Shown one piece after another: positions 22,915-34,950 of a stretch of 64,000 nucleotides of DNA. Within the stretch, counting starts at the first letter, position 1; every line of letters begins with the position of its first letter. The DNA is from Blepharisma japonicum (taxonomy: Eukaryota; Ciliophora; Heterotrichea; Heterotrichida; Blepharismidae): NCBI GenBank assembly GCA_949751835.1, contig CATKHK010000108.1, positions 62,001-126,000 on the forward strand. The letters run 5' to 3'. A program made the position numbers and the translations under genes. The notes under the pieces were generated by a model, which was not told the DNA's origin, made no database searches, and saw nothing but the letters and a program-made list of their open reading frames with translations.

Positions 22915-23400
22915 TTATTCCATCTCAGCCCATTTATTTTCTTCTCTCACTTGTGCTTCCTCTTCAGGGGTGAAGTCGTTTTCAATATTAAACGTTCTTC
23001 TTATCTCTTCTGGTGTTTTTCCTTTCAGCATGGACGCAATTTTAGCACAGCACAGGTCTAGTAAAGACTTTATGTCCAAATAATTTGCGGCTAAAATAAG
23101 TTCAAAGAGAATCTCATGCTCAAGCTCAACAAAGGCAGCGTCCCAAGCTGGCACGACTTCTTGCATAACAGCAGATTTGAGAGGTTTTTCGATTTCTGGG
23201 GGAACAGAATCCTTATAGTGTCTGGCGTATTCGATCACTTTTTCAAGGATCGCAGCTTTTACGTTTGGTAGTGGTATTTCTTCATCAGTGCCTGAGTCTT
23301 CGACCATGTTTTTGATGAGCTGAGACTTGCAGGCGACACTTTCTTCTACTTCGAAGGTTTGGCCTTCTTGAGATTGGAGCTTAAGTTTGACTTCAGCCAT
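22915..23400 (-). CDS. SKP1: Skp1 SCF ubiquitin-ligase adaptor, copy 2
   Basis: A 161-residue, full-length Skp1 with the canonical tail (FTPEEEAQVREENKWAEME). Core features: LKLQSQEGQTFEVEESVA, PLPNVKAAILEKVIEYARHY, VPAWDAAF, AANYLDIKSLLDLCCAKIA and GKTPEEIRRTFNIENDF. Of the five Skp1-like genes in the window this is the most conventional, so it is the best candidate for the housekeeping copy. It has no intron. Confidence 0.95.
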   Translation of the reverse strand: MAEVKLKLQSQEGQTFEVEESVACKSQLIKNMVEDSGTDEEIPLPNVKAAILEKVIEYARHYKDSVPPEIEKPLKSAVMQEVVPAWDAAFVELEHEILFELILAANYLDIKSLLDLCCAKIASMLKGKTPEEIRRTFNIENDFTPEEEAQVREENKWAEME

Positions 23401-23620
23401 GATAATGATTATAAATACTGATTAAGATTGCTTTATATGAAATGGAGGGGATTATCAAGCAAATTAAAAAAAATTATGAGTAGGCTTTATTTAAGATACT
23501 GTGTACTTTTATTTAAATTGAATTTTCTTTCTGACGTAATTTAAATTAAATTCTTATATAAATTATTGAGGTTTTATTTATTTGTGAAACTGTTTTTTGT
23601 TTAATTTAAGATTTGGCTAT

Positions 23621-24253
23621 CTAATACGGCAACGTTACATAATAGCTTTTATGGTGCTTGGTTTTGTAGCAATTGTAAGCAAAAATCAAATAAATAATAA
23701 TCTGAATCACTGCTAAGTAAGGAAGAGATAAATAACAAAAATCTGAAGAGCATTTAAGAATCCAGTGAATAAGGTAAAATAGACGGTAAAATCCTAAATA
23801 AAGCGCATAGTTTGACGTCACTTCGACTTCTTTAAGCCTTATAATCATTATTAACTGTGGAATAAATGATATTGACTCTAAAATAAAAGACGCTAATCAT
23901 AGCACGTCTTCTATATAAAACAAATATGAAATAAATATGCTTGAACCCAAATAAATATAAATATTACCGATGTCATCTGATTTATCATAACTTTTGCTTA
24001 TTTTTTTTGAATGTGTTATCAAGTAAATAATATAAATTGTGAGGGAAATAAATAAAATCTTCATGATTGAATTAAAAATTCTCAAATCTTGCAATAAAAA
24101 TAGACTTGTGTATCGTAGTAAAAAAGAAATTAAATAAAGGTATTGAGTTTTCAATGAGACACCTACACAGCTTTGGTTTTTCTTCATTTGATATATCAAG
24201 ATATAAAAAGAATAGAGCCGAATAAAATCTCCGATTCTCAAAAATAAGTACAT
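23621..24253 (-). CDS. ERD2: ER lumen protein-retaining receptor (KDEL receptor)
   Basis: A 210-residue multi-pass membrane protein matching ERD2 along its length: MYLFLRIGDFIRLYS, the GVSLKTQYLYLISFLLRY block, IGSS/ISYLF, then a TGA=Trp in EDVLWLASFILESI, and FIPQL ... YALYLGFYRLFYLIHW. These are hallmark segments of KDEL receptors. Seven hydrophobic segments can be counted. Role: binds escaped ER chaperones by their C-terminal tetrapeptide in the Golgi and returns them to the ER. Full length (human about 212). The C-terminal tail has KTKHHKS, which could serve as a COPI-type retrieval signal. Confidence 0.95.
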
Positions 24254-24411
24254 ATTTATATATAGGCCTTAATTATTATTAAGCCGTTAAGTCAATTATT
24301 GAATACAATGAATAAATATTTAAAAAAGACTATAAAATTAATATCAAAAAGATAAATTGCTCCATGAAGTCTAATCGGTTATTAAAAATTGTAGATTTTT
24401 AATTTTAAGAT

Positions 24412-25644
24412 ATGGAGCCAGGTGTAGCTAAACTCCCTTATTTAAAATTAGAAGAAACCAGAACTGAGTTATCCAATTTTAAGAGCCCAAAAAAGGGTAG
24501 CATTTCCTTTGAAATAAACCTTAATGAAGCAGACCATCAGAAATTTGTGACTCCTCTCGTCAAGGCAATAGAGACTTTGCATTCATTAGAAGCAAAATAC
24601 AATGATTATTATGATAAAAAAGTTGCTGAAATTGAAATGAATAGAAAAGCTGCAGAAAATTCCTTTTCTGAACTTGTTGGGAAGCTGAAAGGTTTAATTG
24701 AAAAAATCAATTCTACTAAAAAAATTTCTCTAGAAGGATCAAAAAGGCCACTTGATTGCATTCTTGTTTCTATAAACAAAACATCACTAGATTTTTTGCA
24801 CGAATTTGAAATTTTATCTTTGGATTTCTTGAATAATTTTTCAGATATAAAGAATAATATATGAAACAATGAATATTTTAAGGATATTAGCAATAAGATT
24901 GAAAAACTTTGTATGCCGAATGAATTTCCATATGAAGGATATGTTTGTCATAAATTTTCAAATGGAGATTGGTATATAGGACAGTGGGAAAATAATAATT
25001 TTAATGGCAAAGGTGCTTATTATATTTTTGAAACTGATACCTATTATGAAGCTACATTTGAAAATAATTATTTAATAGAAGGAAAAAATAGAGATTCTAG
25101 TGGCAATACGTATTCAGGATCTTTTAGAAACAATTGAAAAAATGGTAAAGGCACACAACTTTATGCAAATGGCAACATATATGAAGGAAGCTGAGTTGAT
25201 AATTACCCTAATGGGGAAGGAATGCTACTATATTCTTTGGGAGACTTTAGCTCTGGAACTTTTTATAATGGAAAATTGAATGGTAGAGGACTAGAAGTAT
25301 ATTCAAATGGCGATACTTATGAAGGAGATTTTGCTGATGGCCTAAAGCATGGGTATGGGATTTATAAGTATTCTAATGGAAATTATTATGAAGGTGACTG
25401 GAAACTTGATGAAAAAAATGGCAAAGGGAAATTAGTTTGCCAAGGTAAAGGATACTACGAAGGCAAATTTAAAAACGACAAAAAGCATGGCCGCGGCAAA
25501 GAAATTTCCTTCACAAGCGAAGAAGTCTATATAGGCTCCTTCAAAAACGACTCCAAGTCTGGATATGGAAAACTATCAGACGGCTTCACAATAATTCAAG
25601 GCAAATGGTGTATGGACGCTTTAATTTCTGAAGATAAATATTAG
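24412..25644 (+). CDS. MORN-repeat protein with helical N-terminus
   Basis: A 410-residue protein. Residues 1-165 are helical; from about 168 there are about ten MORN repeats (for example DWYIGQWENNNFNGKGAY, DTYEGDFADGLKHGYGIY, NYYEGDWKLDEKNGKGK). Several Trp are TGA. MORN repeats bind phosphoinositides or act as extended scaffolds and are frequent in ciliate cortical and ciliary proteins. Its TAG stop overlaps the stop codon of the convergent gene by two bases. Confidence 0.88.
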
Positions 25645-26174
25645 TTATTTTCTTTCCTTTTCTTCAATTCTCCAATGAAATCTTCAATTTCTTGAGCTGT
25701 AACCAAAGCTCCTCCAATTTGAGGTCCTATATTTTCACCATCATATAAGCTTCTAACTTGGGTCATCCCAATTGCCAGCATTAAAAATGATAAAAGCCCA
25801 ATAAACTCTAAAATTCCTCTTTGGCTGTTAACTCTATTAATGGAAGTGTCAGCCATGTTTACATAACCTTGTATGGTGTTTCTATAAGGGTCTTCTTCAG
25901 GAATATTATGCCTATCGAGAGGTCTGAACTGATTAAGCAAGTTGTAGGAGTGGAAAGGCCCGTATTTATTGTAGAAATAGTATTGGTCTTCGTCATCAGT
26001 GTCTCGATGCCAGGAGCCTTCTGGGATTTTTACATTAGAATGGTGGACGTGGTGACCGTGCTCGTCATGATGTTCAGCGGCATGGTGGTGGTCGTGAGTG
26101 GCTGCTGGCTCTGCATGGTGAGACCCACCAGACATAAATCTTAAAAGTGGCCTCAAGCCTAGTCTTGTAAGCAT
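25641..26174 (-). CDS. His-rich, probably mitochondrial inner-membrane protein
   Basis: A 177-residue protein. N-terminus MLTRLGLRPLLRFMSGG looks like a mitochondrial targeting peptide. It is followed by a His cluster (HDHHHAAEHHDEHGHHVHH), a Tyr/Asp-rich segment, then one transmembrane segment (ILEFIGLLSFLMLAIGM). No family was recognised. Size, presequence and single membrane span suit an accessory subunit of a respiratory complex, but that is inference. Its TAA stop overlaps the TAG of the convergent MORN gene. Confidence 0.8.
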   Translation of the reverse strand: MLTRLGLRPLLRFMSGGSHHAEPAATHDHHHAAEHHDEHGHHVHHSNVKIPEGSWHRDTDDEDQYYFYNKYGPFHSYNLLNQFRPLDRHNIPEEDPYRNTIQGYVNMADTSINRVNSQRGILEFIGLLSFLMLAIGMTQVRSLYDGENIGPQIGGALVTAQEIEDFIGELKKRKENN

Positions 26175-26277
26175 ATTTATTACCTTATTTAAAGCTTTAG
26201 GTTTGTTTAAATTTTCACGATTTTTGAGAATAATTAATTTTTTACTATTATTCTAAAAATATATTCAAAATACATTA

Positions 26278-27420
26278 ATGATTTCTTATGAAAGATACAG
26301 CTCTCAAATAAGACAGCCTAGAACTGTAACTCCTCAACTCATCCACTCTCCAGTCAATAAAGCTTTGCTACTCCCACAGCTTTCCAAAATTACTCAAACC
26401 CCTTCGTTCCCATTAATATCCGGCAAGCGAAACCTCTCAATGCAGCCTACCAAGACAAAAATCGATACAAATCCTATATCAAATCGTCCATCGGAATGCT
26501 TCAAACTAAGTGGCTTAGAAGATTTTATTATTACCAGAATTCTTGGGAAAGGCTCTTATGCTATCGTTAGATTGGCTATTAATAAAACGTCATCAGAACA
26601 ATTTGCGATAAAAAGTTACGATAAAACCAAGATAAGCTCAACACAAAGCAAAAAAAATTTAAAAACTGAGATAAAAATACTGAAATTTTTGGATCATCCT
26701 AAAATTATTAAACTTTATGAAATCAGAGAAACACCATTAGGCGCACATTTAATTTTGGAATATTTTAATGGCTGCTCGCTCGAAGATTACGTAAAACAAC
26801 GGCGAAAATTAGAAGAGTATGACGCAACAGATATTTTTAAACAAATTTTGTCAGCAATCTCTTATTGCCACATGCTGAAAATTGCACATAGGGATATAAA
26901 GCTTGGGAATATTCTGATAGATTCTCACAAACAAATAAAACTGATTGATTTTGGGTTTGCGACACATACATTAAGGCGAAAAAAATTCAGCGTGAATTGT
27001 GGGACACCTTATTACATGGCTCCAGAAATTGTATTAAAAAAAACATATGACCCTTTGGCTGCTGATATTTGAGCAATGGGAGTTTGCTTGTACGTAATGC
27101 TTACTGGAGAAGAACCTTTCAGAGGAAAAAACCAAAAAGAAGTTTATAGAAAAATCGTTATGGGAGTTTTCACAATACCGAAAAATTTAAGCAAAGGTTC
27201 AAAAGGACTGATTAAAAATCTTATGCAAATCGACCCTGGATGCAGAATTTCTGTAAGTCAAGCTTTGCATGATTCTTGGCTTAATTCTTACTCAAAGCGG
27301 CAATCCGGCACGAAAATAGGTTTCGATACAAATTTTTTATTATCAGATACAGAAGAAGAATCCCAAAATAAGCAATTTGGAGAATACATTAGAGACAATG
27401 TATTTAATGAAAATTTGTAA
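26278..27420 (+). CDS. CAMK/SNF1-like serine/threonine kinase
   Basis: A 380-residue kinase with an N-terminal extension of about 80 Ser/Pro-rich residues. Motifs: GKGSYAIV (about 91-98), AIKSYDK, HRDIKLGN, DFGFAT, GTPYYMAPE, and ADIWAMGV with Trp as TGA. The GxPF-type ending GEEPFRGKN suits the CAMK group (AMPK/MARK-like). The catalytic loop reads KLGN rather than the usual KPEN, a variant found in SNF1-related kinases. No UBA or KA1 domain is seen. The protein is divergent by 103 bp from the His-rich gene and its stop is 2 bp from the stop of the convergent PH-FYVE gene. Confidence 0.92.
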
Positions 27421-27422
27421 AT

Positions 27423-27968
27423 CTATTTTAATTTAAAAACATCAGCACAATTTTGACAAATTCTAACTTTTTTAAAATACCCTAATTCTGGCAAGCTCAT
27501 TCTTGTTGTGGAATGCCACTTACAAACTGCGGCTCCACATTTTCTACAGTGATGCTGCCTTAAAAATGCAGTAAATTTCTTCCCACAGCATTTACAAGCT
27601 TTGGTTAATGTTCTGTCGTCTCATTTTGGCCTTGTGATTTTTTGACAAATTTCACTTCACTGCAAAAATTCAGCTTGATTATTGAATTTTAATTTCCAAT
27701 TTTTTAATTTTCCTTTGTTATTAAAGCACTCAATTGTCATTTCCAGCGTCAAAAGATCCTCAAATACCAGTTTAAAATGCTTACTGATATTTCCATATAA
27801 AGGAATATAAGATCCTTTTTCCTTTGAAAACGTTATTATTTCATCATTCAAGTTTACTCATTTTCTAAAAAAATCGGCATTTTTAGGGCTTCAGACATGG
27901 ACAAAGCCTTCAATTTTCAGTGTTTTCCTGTCAAATTCTTCATGTCTTCTTCAGCTCCCATTCCCCAT
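27423..27968 (-). CDS. PH-FYVE phosphoinositide-binding protein
   Basis: A 181-residue protein found only when TGA is read as Trp (six such codons). Residues about 12-115 have the PH-domain pattern, starting KTLKIEGFVHVWS and ending with the C-terminal helix (KLKFNNQAEFLQWSEIC, Trp as TGA). Residues about 128-180 are a FYVE finger: CKCCG, RQHHCRKCGAAVC, RICQNC. FYVE domains bind PI3P on endosomes; paired with PH this suits a phafin-like endosomal adaptor. The start (MGNGSW) has Gly-2 and could be myristoylated. It is divergent from the large membrane-protein gene by 33 bp. Confidence 0.87.
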
Positions 27969-28001
27969 CTATATGAAATATGTCGAAATATATAAATTCA
28001 A

Positions 28002-31000
28002 ATGGTCTTTTTAATTTTTATTATCCCATTTGTCTTTGCTGCTGATTTAACACAACTAAAACTCACAGTAGACAATTATCAAGTTCAAGCTACGACAACT
28101 TACCATTTTAGCTTTAAATATTCCTCATCTTTAAGTTCTTCAAGTAAATTCAGCATAACTTTTCCTACAATTTATACAAGCCTCACCCAAGGTTCAGCTA
28201 CATGTTCTGTTCAAACTTTACAGTCATCATGCACTTATTCTTGCAGTTTTAGTAATAATTTATTGACTATCTCCAATTGTTTTCCGCCAACTTCTACGAA
28301 TGTGAATATTGATATAAGTAATATCAGTAATCCTATGACAACTACATCAGGAACTTTTACAATAAATACACTTTCTAGCTCTGGCAGTGTCTTAGACCAA
28401 GGCTCAATTTCCTTATCTTTTAACGCAGCTTCTTTACAAAGTGCTCAATTATTGCCAGGAACTCAAATAGTAGGCGACTATTCTACATGGACAATTAATA
28501 TGCAAACTTCTTATAATATTCCTTCAGGTGGGCTCATTTATATAACTTTTCCATCCTGAAGCCAAAATATGGGAAGTACAGCTCCGTCACTTTATTATTG
28601 TGATGGAAATGAAGTATGTACAGGAGTTTCAAGTAATAAATTATTTAGATATGCAGAGTTCTATTACATGTACATGCACATCAGGCATAATTCAGGCTTC
28701 CTTAACTCAATCTACTAGTGGCAGTATCAGCTTTACTATTTCTTCTATTAGAAATCCTCCAAGCACAGCGGCTGTGTCTGGGTTTTTAATACAAACAGGC
28801 TATAATGGTGGATATATAGAGACCTCTTCGAGTTTATCTGTATCAGTGAGCACCCCTAACACTTTATCTGCGACTTCTTTATCAATGGGCTCACTTTCTA
28901 TTAATGCACAGACTTCTTATCAATTTAATTTAGCCTGCAAAACCCCGATCCCTGCTGGGGCATCTATGGATGTTACATTTCCGTCTGATTTTATTGTAAA
29001 TTCTTCAATAACTACCAGCGTAAAAGGAATTTTTGGGCTGCAGTATACATTGGCATATACAGTTTCGTCAAACTTAATATCTATTTCTAGTGGGTTTTCA
29101 AACTATTTAGCAGAGCAGTCATCGATTACTTTTAGCGTAACAAATGTGCAGAATCCAGCATCTACTAAACCATCTGGGTATATTACTATGAAAATCTATA
29201 ATAGCTCAGGAAGTATTTGCTTATCAGATAATTCTGCTGCTTATAGCGTTACTGCAGTAGTTGGAGGATTATCTAGTGTAAAAATAACTAATGAAGTAAC
29301 CACAATTAATGCAGACACTTCGTATACTTTTGAATTTTATTGTGGAGATCCTATACCTGCTGGAGGTACCATTAATATTACAGCCCCAAGCCAGGTTTCG
29401 TTTACAAATTATGATGCAAAAAACTGCAAATCTGTAGATGCAAATAGTGTTTTATCACAAAATGCCCAGTGCTCAGTTACCAATAATCAATATTTATTGG
29501 TTACTAATGGGTTTCCTAATGGCTATACCTCAGGCCTTATAAAATTTCAAGCAGAAAACATTATAAACCCGATGCTGCCTACTACTTCTGATAATTTTCT
29601 AATAGAAACATATACAGATAATACTTTTTCTTATAAAATAGACAGAGACAGCAGTGCAAGCATATCAGCGACTTCAGATGTTTTAACAAGCGTAACAATA
29701 ACCCCTAAATCTTACATCACAGGAGATATTACGACTTATACTTTTGCAATCCAAACCAAAAATACAATCCCATCAGGTGGGACAATTTTAATTAATTTTC
29801 CCTCACAAATCATAGTCAGCGATCTTACTTCAGCTTGTCAAAATTTTATTGGTTATGACTCAAATACTGTATGTGTCAATACTGAGTTTTCTATACAAGT
29901 AAATCAAGGCTTCCCTAGTAGTAATTTTTCTCCTGGGTTGCTATCTTTTGATATAGGATTAATAAGAAATCCTATAACGACTCAGCCTTCTGATACATTT
30001 TTAGTATATACAAAATATAACGGCATGATTTTGGATAAGCTAGAAAGTGGGATTATAGTGACTATGACAACACCTCATGACTTATTAAGTGCAGCTGTAT
30101 CAATATCTAGCAATATTATTGCTGCAGAAAATGATTATACTTTTACTATATCGCCTTATAATACTATGTATAATAATGGATATCTTATGATAACTTTTCC
30201 AAACGAAATATCTATGCCTAGCAGCCCAAGCTGTGATATTTATGGAAGTATAACCACATCAGTGACTTGCTCTATAGTGAATAGCCAATTAAAAGCAGTT
30301 ATAGGGCTTTCATCAGATACTACTTCAGCTTTTAGCTTTATTTTGCATAGTGTAGTAAACCCTTCTTCTACCAAACCATCTTCTTCTTTTACTATAGAAA
30401 CATTGACAAATGGCTATAGTATTGACAAACTCAGTAGCAAAATCACAGTCCAAGCTACTCAGCCAGCCTCATTCCCTAGCCTACAAATTTCTCTTTCAGA
30501 TTCAGGGATTTCTACTACAACCTCTTACAAGTTTACTTTAACAACTTTGCATACACTCCCAGCAGGAGGCTATATAGAAGTAGCTTTACCATCCCAAATC
30601 ACCATTACTTCTTCATGCTTAATTGTTGAAACAAACACAGCTTGCACCATTACTAGCTCAAAAACTATTCGTTCCTTATCAGCTTCTACTGATTATTCAC
30701 CCACAACTATTACTTTTACCATTTCTGGGCTCCAAAATTACAATATCGCCACTACTTCTTCTAATTTTATAGTCACCACAAAAACCTCAGATGGCTATTC
30801 TATAGACCAAAACAGCTTACAAACAGTCACTTTTACGTGCTATTCTCCTTGTGAAACTTGTGATAACCTCCCAAATACATGCACAAGCTGCATTTCTACA
30901 TCATCTGAGCCTTATTTTTGGAGTGGAGCTTGCCATTCAGCTTGCGATACAGGATATCTTGATATAGGCAACTCTAAAACTTGTTCAGCTTGTAATTCTA

Positions 31001-34000
31001 CCTGTGAAAATTGTTCAGGGTCAGCTGATTATTGCACTTCGTGCAATAAGAATGGGCAAAACCCTTATTTTTATAATAATGAATGCTTAACTAAATGTGG
31101 GGATGGGCTGTATTCTGACTCAAATTTTATTTGCAATCTGTGTGATGCTAATTGCGATACTTGTGTGACGGATTCTAAGAGTTGCATGACTTGTAAAGGA
31201 TCAAATATTCTATATAAAACGCAATGTGTGGAATCATGTAATGCGGCTGGACAAATTATTATAAATAATGTTTGTTATGACTGTGACACAAACTGTTTAA
31301 CCTGCAAAGACTCTACCACATCCTGCTCTTCTTGTCAATCCAGCCAATATTTATATAAAAACACTTGCTATTCAACCTGCCCAGAAAACGTGACTATTGC
31401 TTCTGGAACTAAATGTATTGACTGCCAAAGTCCCTGTAAAACTTGTAGTAGCGAAATTTCCCAATGCACGTCCTGCAATTCTGGGTATTTACTATTAAAT
31501 AACTCCTGCGTTGACAAGTGTTATGATGGCTACACAGAGATTAATGGGATCTGCCAAGAATGCTCCAATAAATGTGAAACCTGCAGTGTCTCAACCTCAA
31601 GCTGCACATCCTGCAAGACAAACCAATTTCTCTATGAAAATAGCTGTGTCTCTCAATGCCCCTCAGGAACATCAATTAAATCAGGAAGCCAATGTTTATC
31701 ATGTGATTCCTCCTGCAAAACTTGTGCAGATTTAACAACATCCTGTACAAGCTGCAATGATCCTTTGTATTTATATAATGGTAATTGTGTTAATTCTTGC
31801 CCTAGCTATATGGTCGTCATTAATGGACAATGTACAGGATGTGCTGAAAATTGTAGAAGCTGTGACGCGAATTACACTAATTGCTTACAATGCTCTGATA
31901 GTTATTATCTTTATAAGGGATCATGTTTGACTTCATGTCCTGAAAGTTCAACTGTAAAAAATGGGACGGACTGTGAGGCTTGCGAGTACCCTTGTGTGAC
32001 CTGTGAAAATACAACTAGCAGCTGCTTATCCTGTGAATCCATATTTTTACTGTATGAGGATACTTGTGTTTATACGTGCCCTAGTGGGTATTATGCAGTT
32101 TCAGGTGTATGTCATAAAAGCGATGTAAATCCTGGAGAATGTGCAGCTGGGTGTACTGAAGAATTATTAAAAAATTCAGTTTGTGATGCAGCATGCAACG
32201 TAAAAGCATGTAATTATGACAATGATGTCTGCTTGAAGAATCCGTCCGATAATTCTACTATAGAATATGCAGAAAGTTTGGCTGTAAAAGAAGTGCCTTT
32301 CCCTTCATCAGGGCTAGGGATAATAGGTGTAGGAATTGCTATTACAGGAAAAGTGTTTATCGCATCCAGTTCGATAGCAGGAGCAGCAGTAAGCATTTGT
32401 GCAGCGTTGGAGACTATATCTTGGCTAGCTGTACTAGGAGAAGTCAGTATAAGCGATGGGACCCATGGAAGAGAATTGTTAAGCTCTGACTCAGAGGTCC
32501 AGATTACTATGGTGGTTTTAATAGTACCATTGATTTTTCATTTTGTGCTAAACATTGTATATTTGATTGTCTTTTATTTTATGACTTGGAAAAAAGATGC
32601 AGCGTTCAGGATATGGTGCAAAGCGAATGGCTGTGCAATAATTACATACTTATTTTTGAGTGGCCTTATTTCGTTTAAATTCATCCGACTTTGTACTTGT
32701 AATTTTTTTGGACTGAAGTCTTGTAAAGCTAATCTTGAAAGAAAATCCAATCTACTGAAGCCATTTCTCTATACTCTTTATATCAGTATTCTTTTAGTCT
32801 CATTCCCCCTTATTGGAATTTTTATATGAATTTTATTTGTGTATTCTACAGGCAGTTATGTTTATATTTTGGCTATTGACAGCTTAGGAATTACTTCAAT
32901 TTGCCTTTTCTTTTCTATTATAGATGCTATTTCAATGATAATCCATATGAAAAAAGAAAGGTCATTAAAGGCCTTAAAATCTTATACCGTTAACCCTGCT
33001 TTAACAACAGAGTCCTTAGAAATTGATGCTGCAAAAATTTTTGACAGTTTTAAAGATACAGCCACAACACTTGATTTAAATAAAATAAAATCATTTGACC
33101 CAGAAAAGACAGGGGATTTTGATACTTCTCGAGATAATTATTGGGAACTTCAAAGCACAAATAATATCTCCCCTACTGAAATTTTAACTGACACCAATAG
33201 GATTCATGAAGAAGAAGTTTCAAAAGAATCCTCCAAAAATGACTGAATTGATGAGAGTTTTGCTCAAAATTTCAAAATAAAACTTGACGAAAGCAGCTCA
33301 CATGAGTTCATTGATGAAGAAAACGAGCCCCAGCTATTTGATATCATAACAGACGAAATTTTTATCGATTTAATAAATGCAGAAATCGATATCTATGATT
33401 TTGAATGCATAAAAGTCAAGCATATCCCTTCATCATTAAGCATTCTTATTAAAAAAGAGTTTAAAGGTGGTGCTTTTGATAACGGAGAAATCCTACAAGG
33501 GGAGTATACAGTCCAAGAAGTAAATAGAAGAGATGTCCATTATGGGATAATCAGAAGAGAACATGAGCTAGAAAAGGTCAGGAGAAATTTTATTGGGGCA
33601 GAAATTGTAGATATCCAAATGAGATCTGGGGATAGATGAATGATAGGAAGAACTGTTAAAAATGAAAGCGATTTCGATTTTTTTAATTGCAGCGTTGATA
33701 GAAATAATCCTGAAATTGTAATTGCAAGCCATGTAATTATGGGCTACAAATGTAAAATAAAGAAAACTTTTAAAGGAGCTATAAGAGTACACCCAGAAAC
33801 AAATAGGCCAATTATAAGTGCGAAAATAATACAGGATTATGAAGGAATAGAAATTGATGAGGTAGACCCACATTTGGCTTATCTGGCTACTGAAGAAGGG
33901 CTAGTAAAAGTCAGGAGAACATTCGTAGGAGGAATTATTGTGGGTGTTCTAAATGAGAGGGATAAGGACATTTTTTCTCAAAAGCAGTTTAAATTTGGCG

Positions 34001-34278
34001 TTTCTGAAGAAAATATTATAGAGGAAGCTGATTCTACCAAACGAGATTCGGAAACTCCTCCACGTTCTGCATTTGCATTTCCAGACTCTGATAGTGAATA
34101 TTTAGTTGTCAAAGACTATGAAGATATCATGCCAACTCTTGTGCTATTAAATGCTAAAAAAGCAAGCGCCATGCAAAATTACAGGAAGCCTAAATCAAAA
34201 ATAGAAAAGAATAAACTTGAAATTGAGATTCCAGATGATCCAGAAATAGAAGATGAAAATAAATCTGCTAATTTTTAA
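28002..34278 (+). CDS. Giant membrane protein: beta repeats, furin-like Cys repeats, LNR, transmembrane helices
   Basis: Exons 28002-28632 and 28649-34278 encode 2086 residues. Signal peptide MVFLIFIIPFVFAADL. Residues about 17-935 are about eight to nine repeats of about 100 residues containing IPxGGxIxIxFPS and INPxST motifs, likely beta-sandwiches, each with a Cys pair. Residues about 940-1367 are furin-like Cys repeats (CxxC...CxSC). A Lin-12/Notch repeat follows (GECAAGCTEELLKNSVCD, CNVKACNYDNDVC). About five hydrophobic segments (about 1430-1645) and a 440-residue charged cytoplasmic tail complete it. An extracellular adhesion or sensor role with intracellular tail is inference. No homolog with this full order was recognised. 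TGA codons at several places encode Trp. Confidence 0.88.
28633..28648 (+). other. 16-nt intron
   Basis: GTAATAAATTATTTAG. Because it is 16 nt, removal shifts the frame by one base and joins the signal-peptide exon to the long downstream frame (TGVSNMQSSITC). The shift is required, since the upstream frame otherwise diverges from the repeat pattern. Confidence 0.9.
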
Positions 34279-34950
34279 TTATTAATTAATTTTATATTTC
34301 ACAAATACTGCTATCAAAAATTAGATATTTAATATATTCCATTTCAATATTTTAATTAAAATTTACCAATATACAAGTCGCATTGGATTTTAAAAACGTA
34401 GTTGATCTAATTAAAATTATGTGAGACAAAAATCAAAGCTTATAAATCATTGAAGAGCATTAGCCTTTAAATTGCCATTTATTAAAAGGATAATTGAATA
34501 TATATGGAAAATTAAGAAGTTCTGTTACTAAAATGTGAGAGGTTGCTATTGAAAAAGCATCTTTTTGTGATACTGTATATCAAGACTAGATTTAGCAAGA
34601 AAAAGAATAAATTTAATTATTTGCAGTATGATTTAATCCGTGAGATATTATTGAGATTATGATCTTTTAGAGATTGAAAACCTTAAAACATTATTTCTGA
34701 AGAAATATAGGCTTTTATAATTTTCAGATGATGCGGAAATTGGAAAGGAAAATAAAACCTGCAAATTTTTAAGCATTAAATTAATTTTATATTACCAAAT
34801 ATAAACTATAATTATATTGATTAAGGATTAATAATAAACTAGCTGCTAGAGATATTAGGGTGCCGATAATTTCATGCTTATTTGCCTAAAAAATATGCAC
34901 GTTTCTTGAGCTAGATATTGAATTCTACAAAGATAGATATTTAATAAATT
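34279..34950. other. 672-bp intergenic region
   Basis: AT-rich spacer between the giant membrane protein and the Skp1 cluster. No open frame longer than about 25 codons with a start was recognised, and no RNA gene or repeat was found. Confidence 0.4.
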
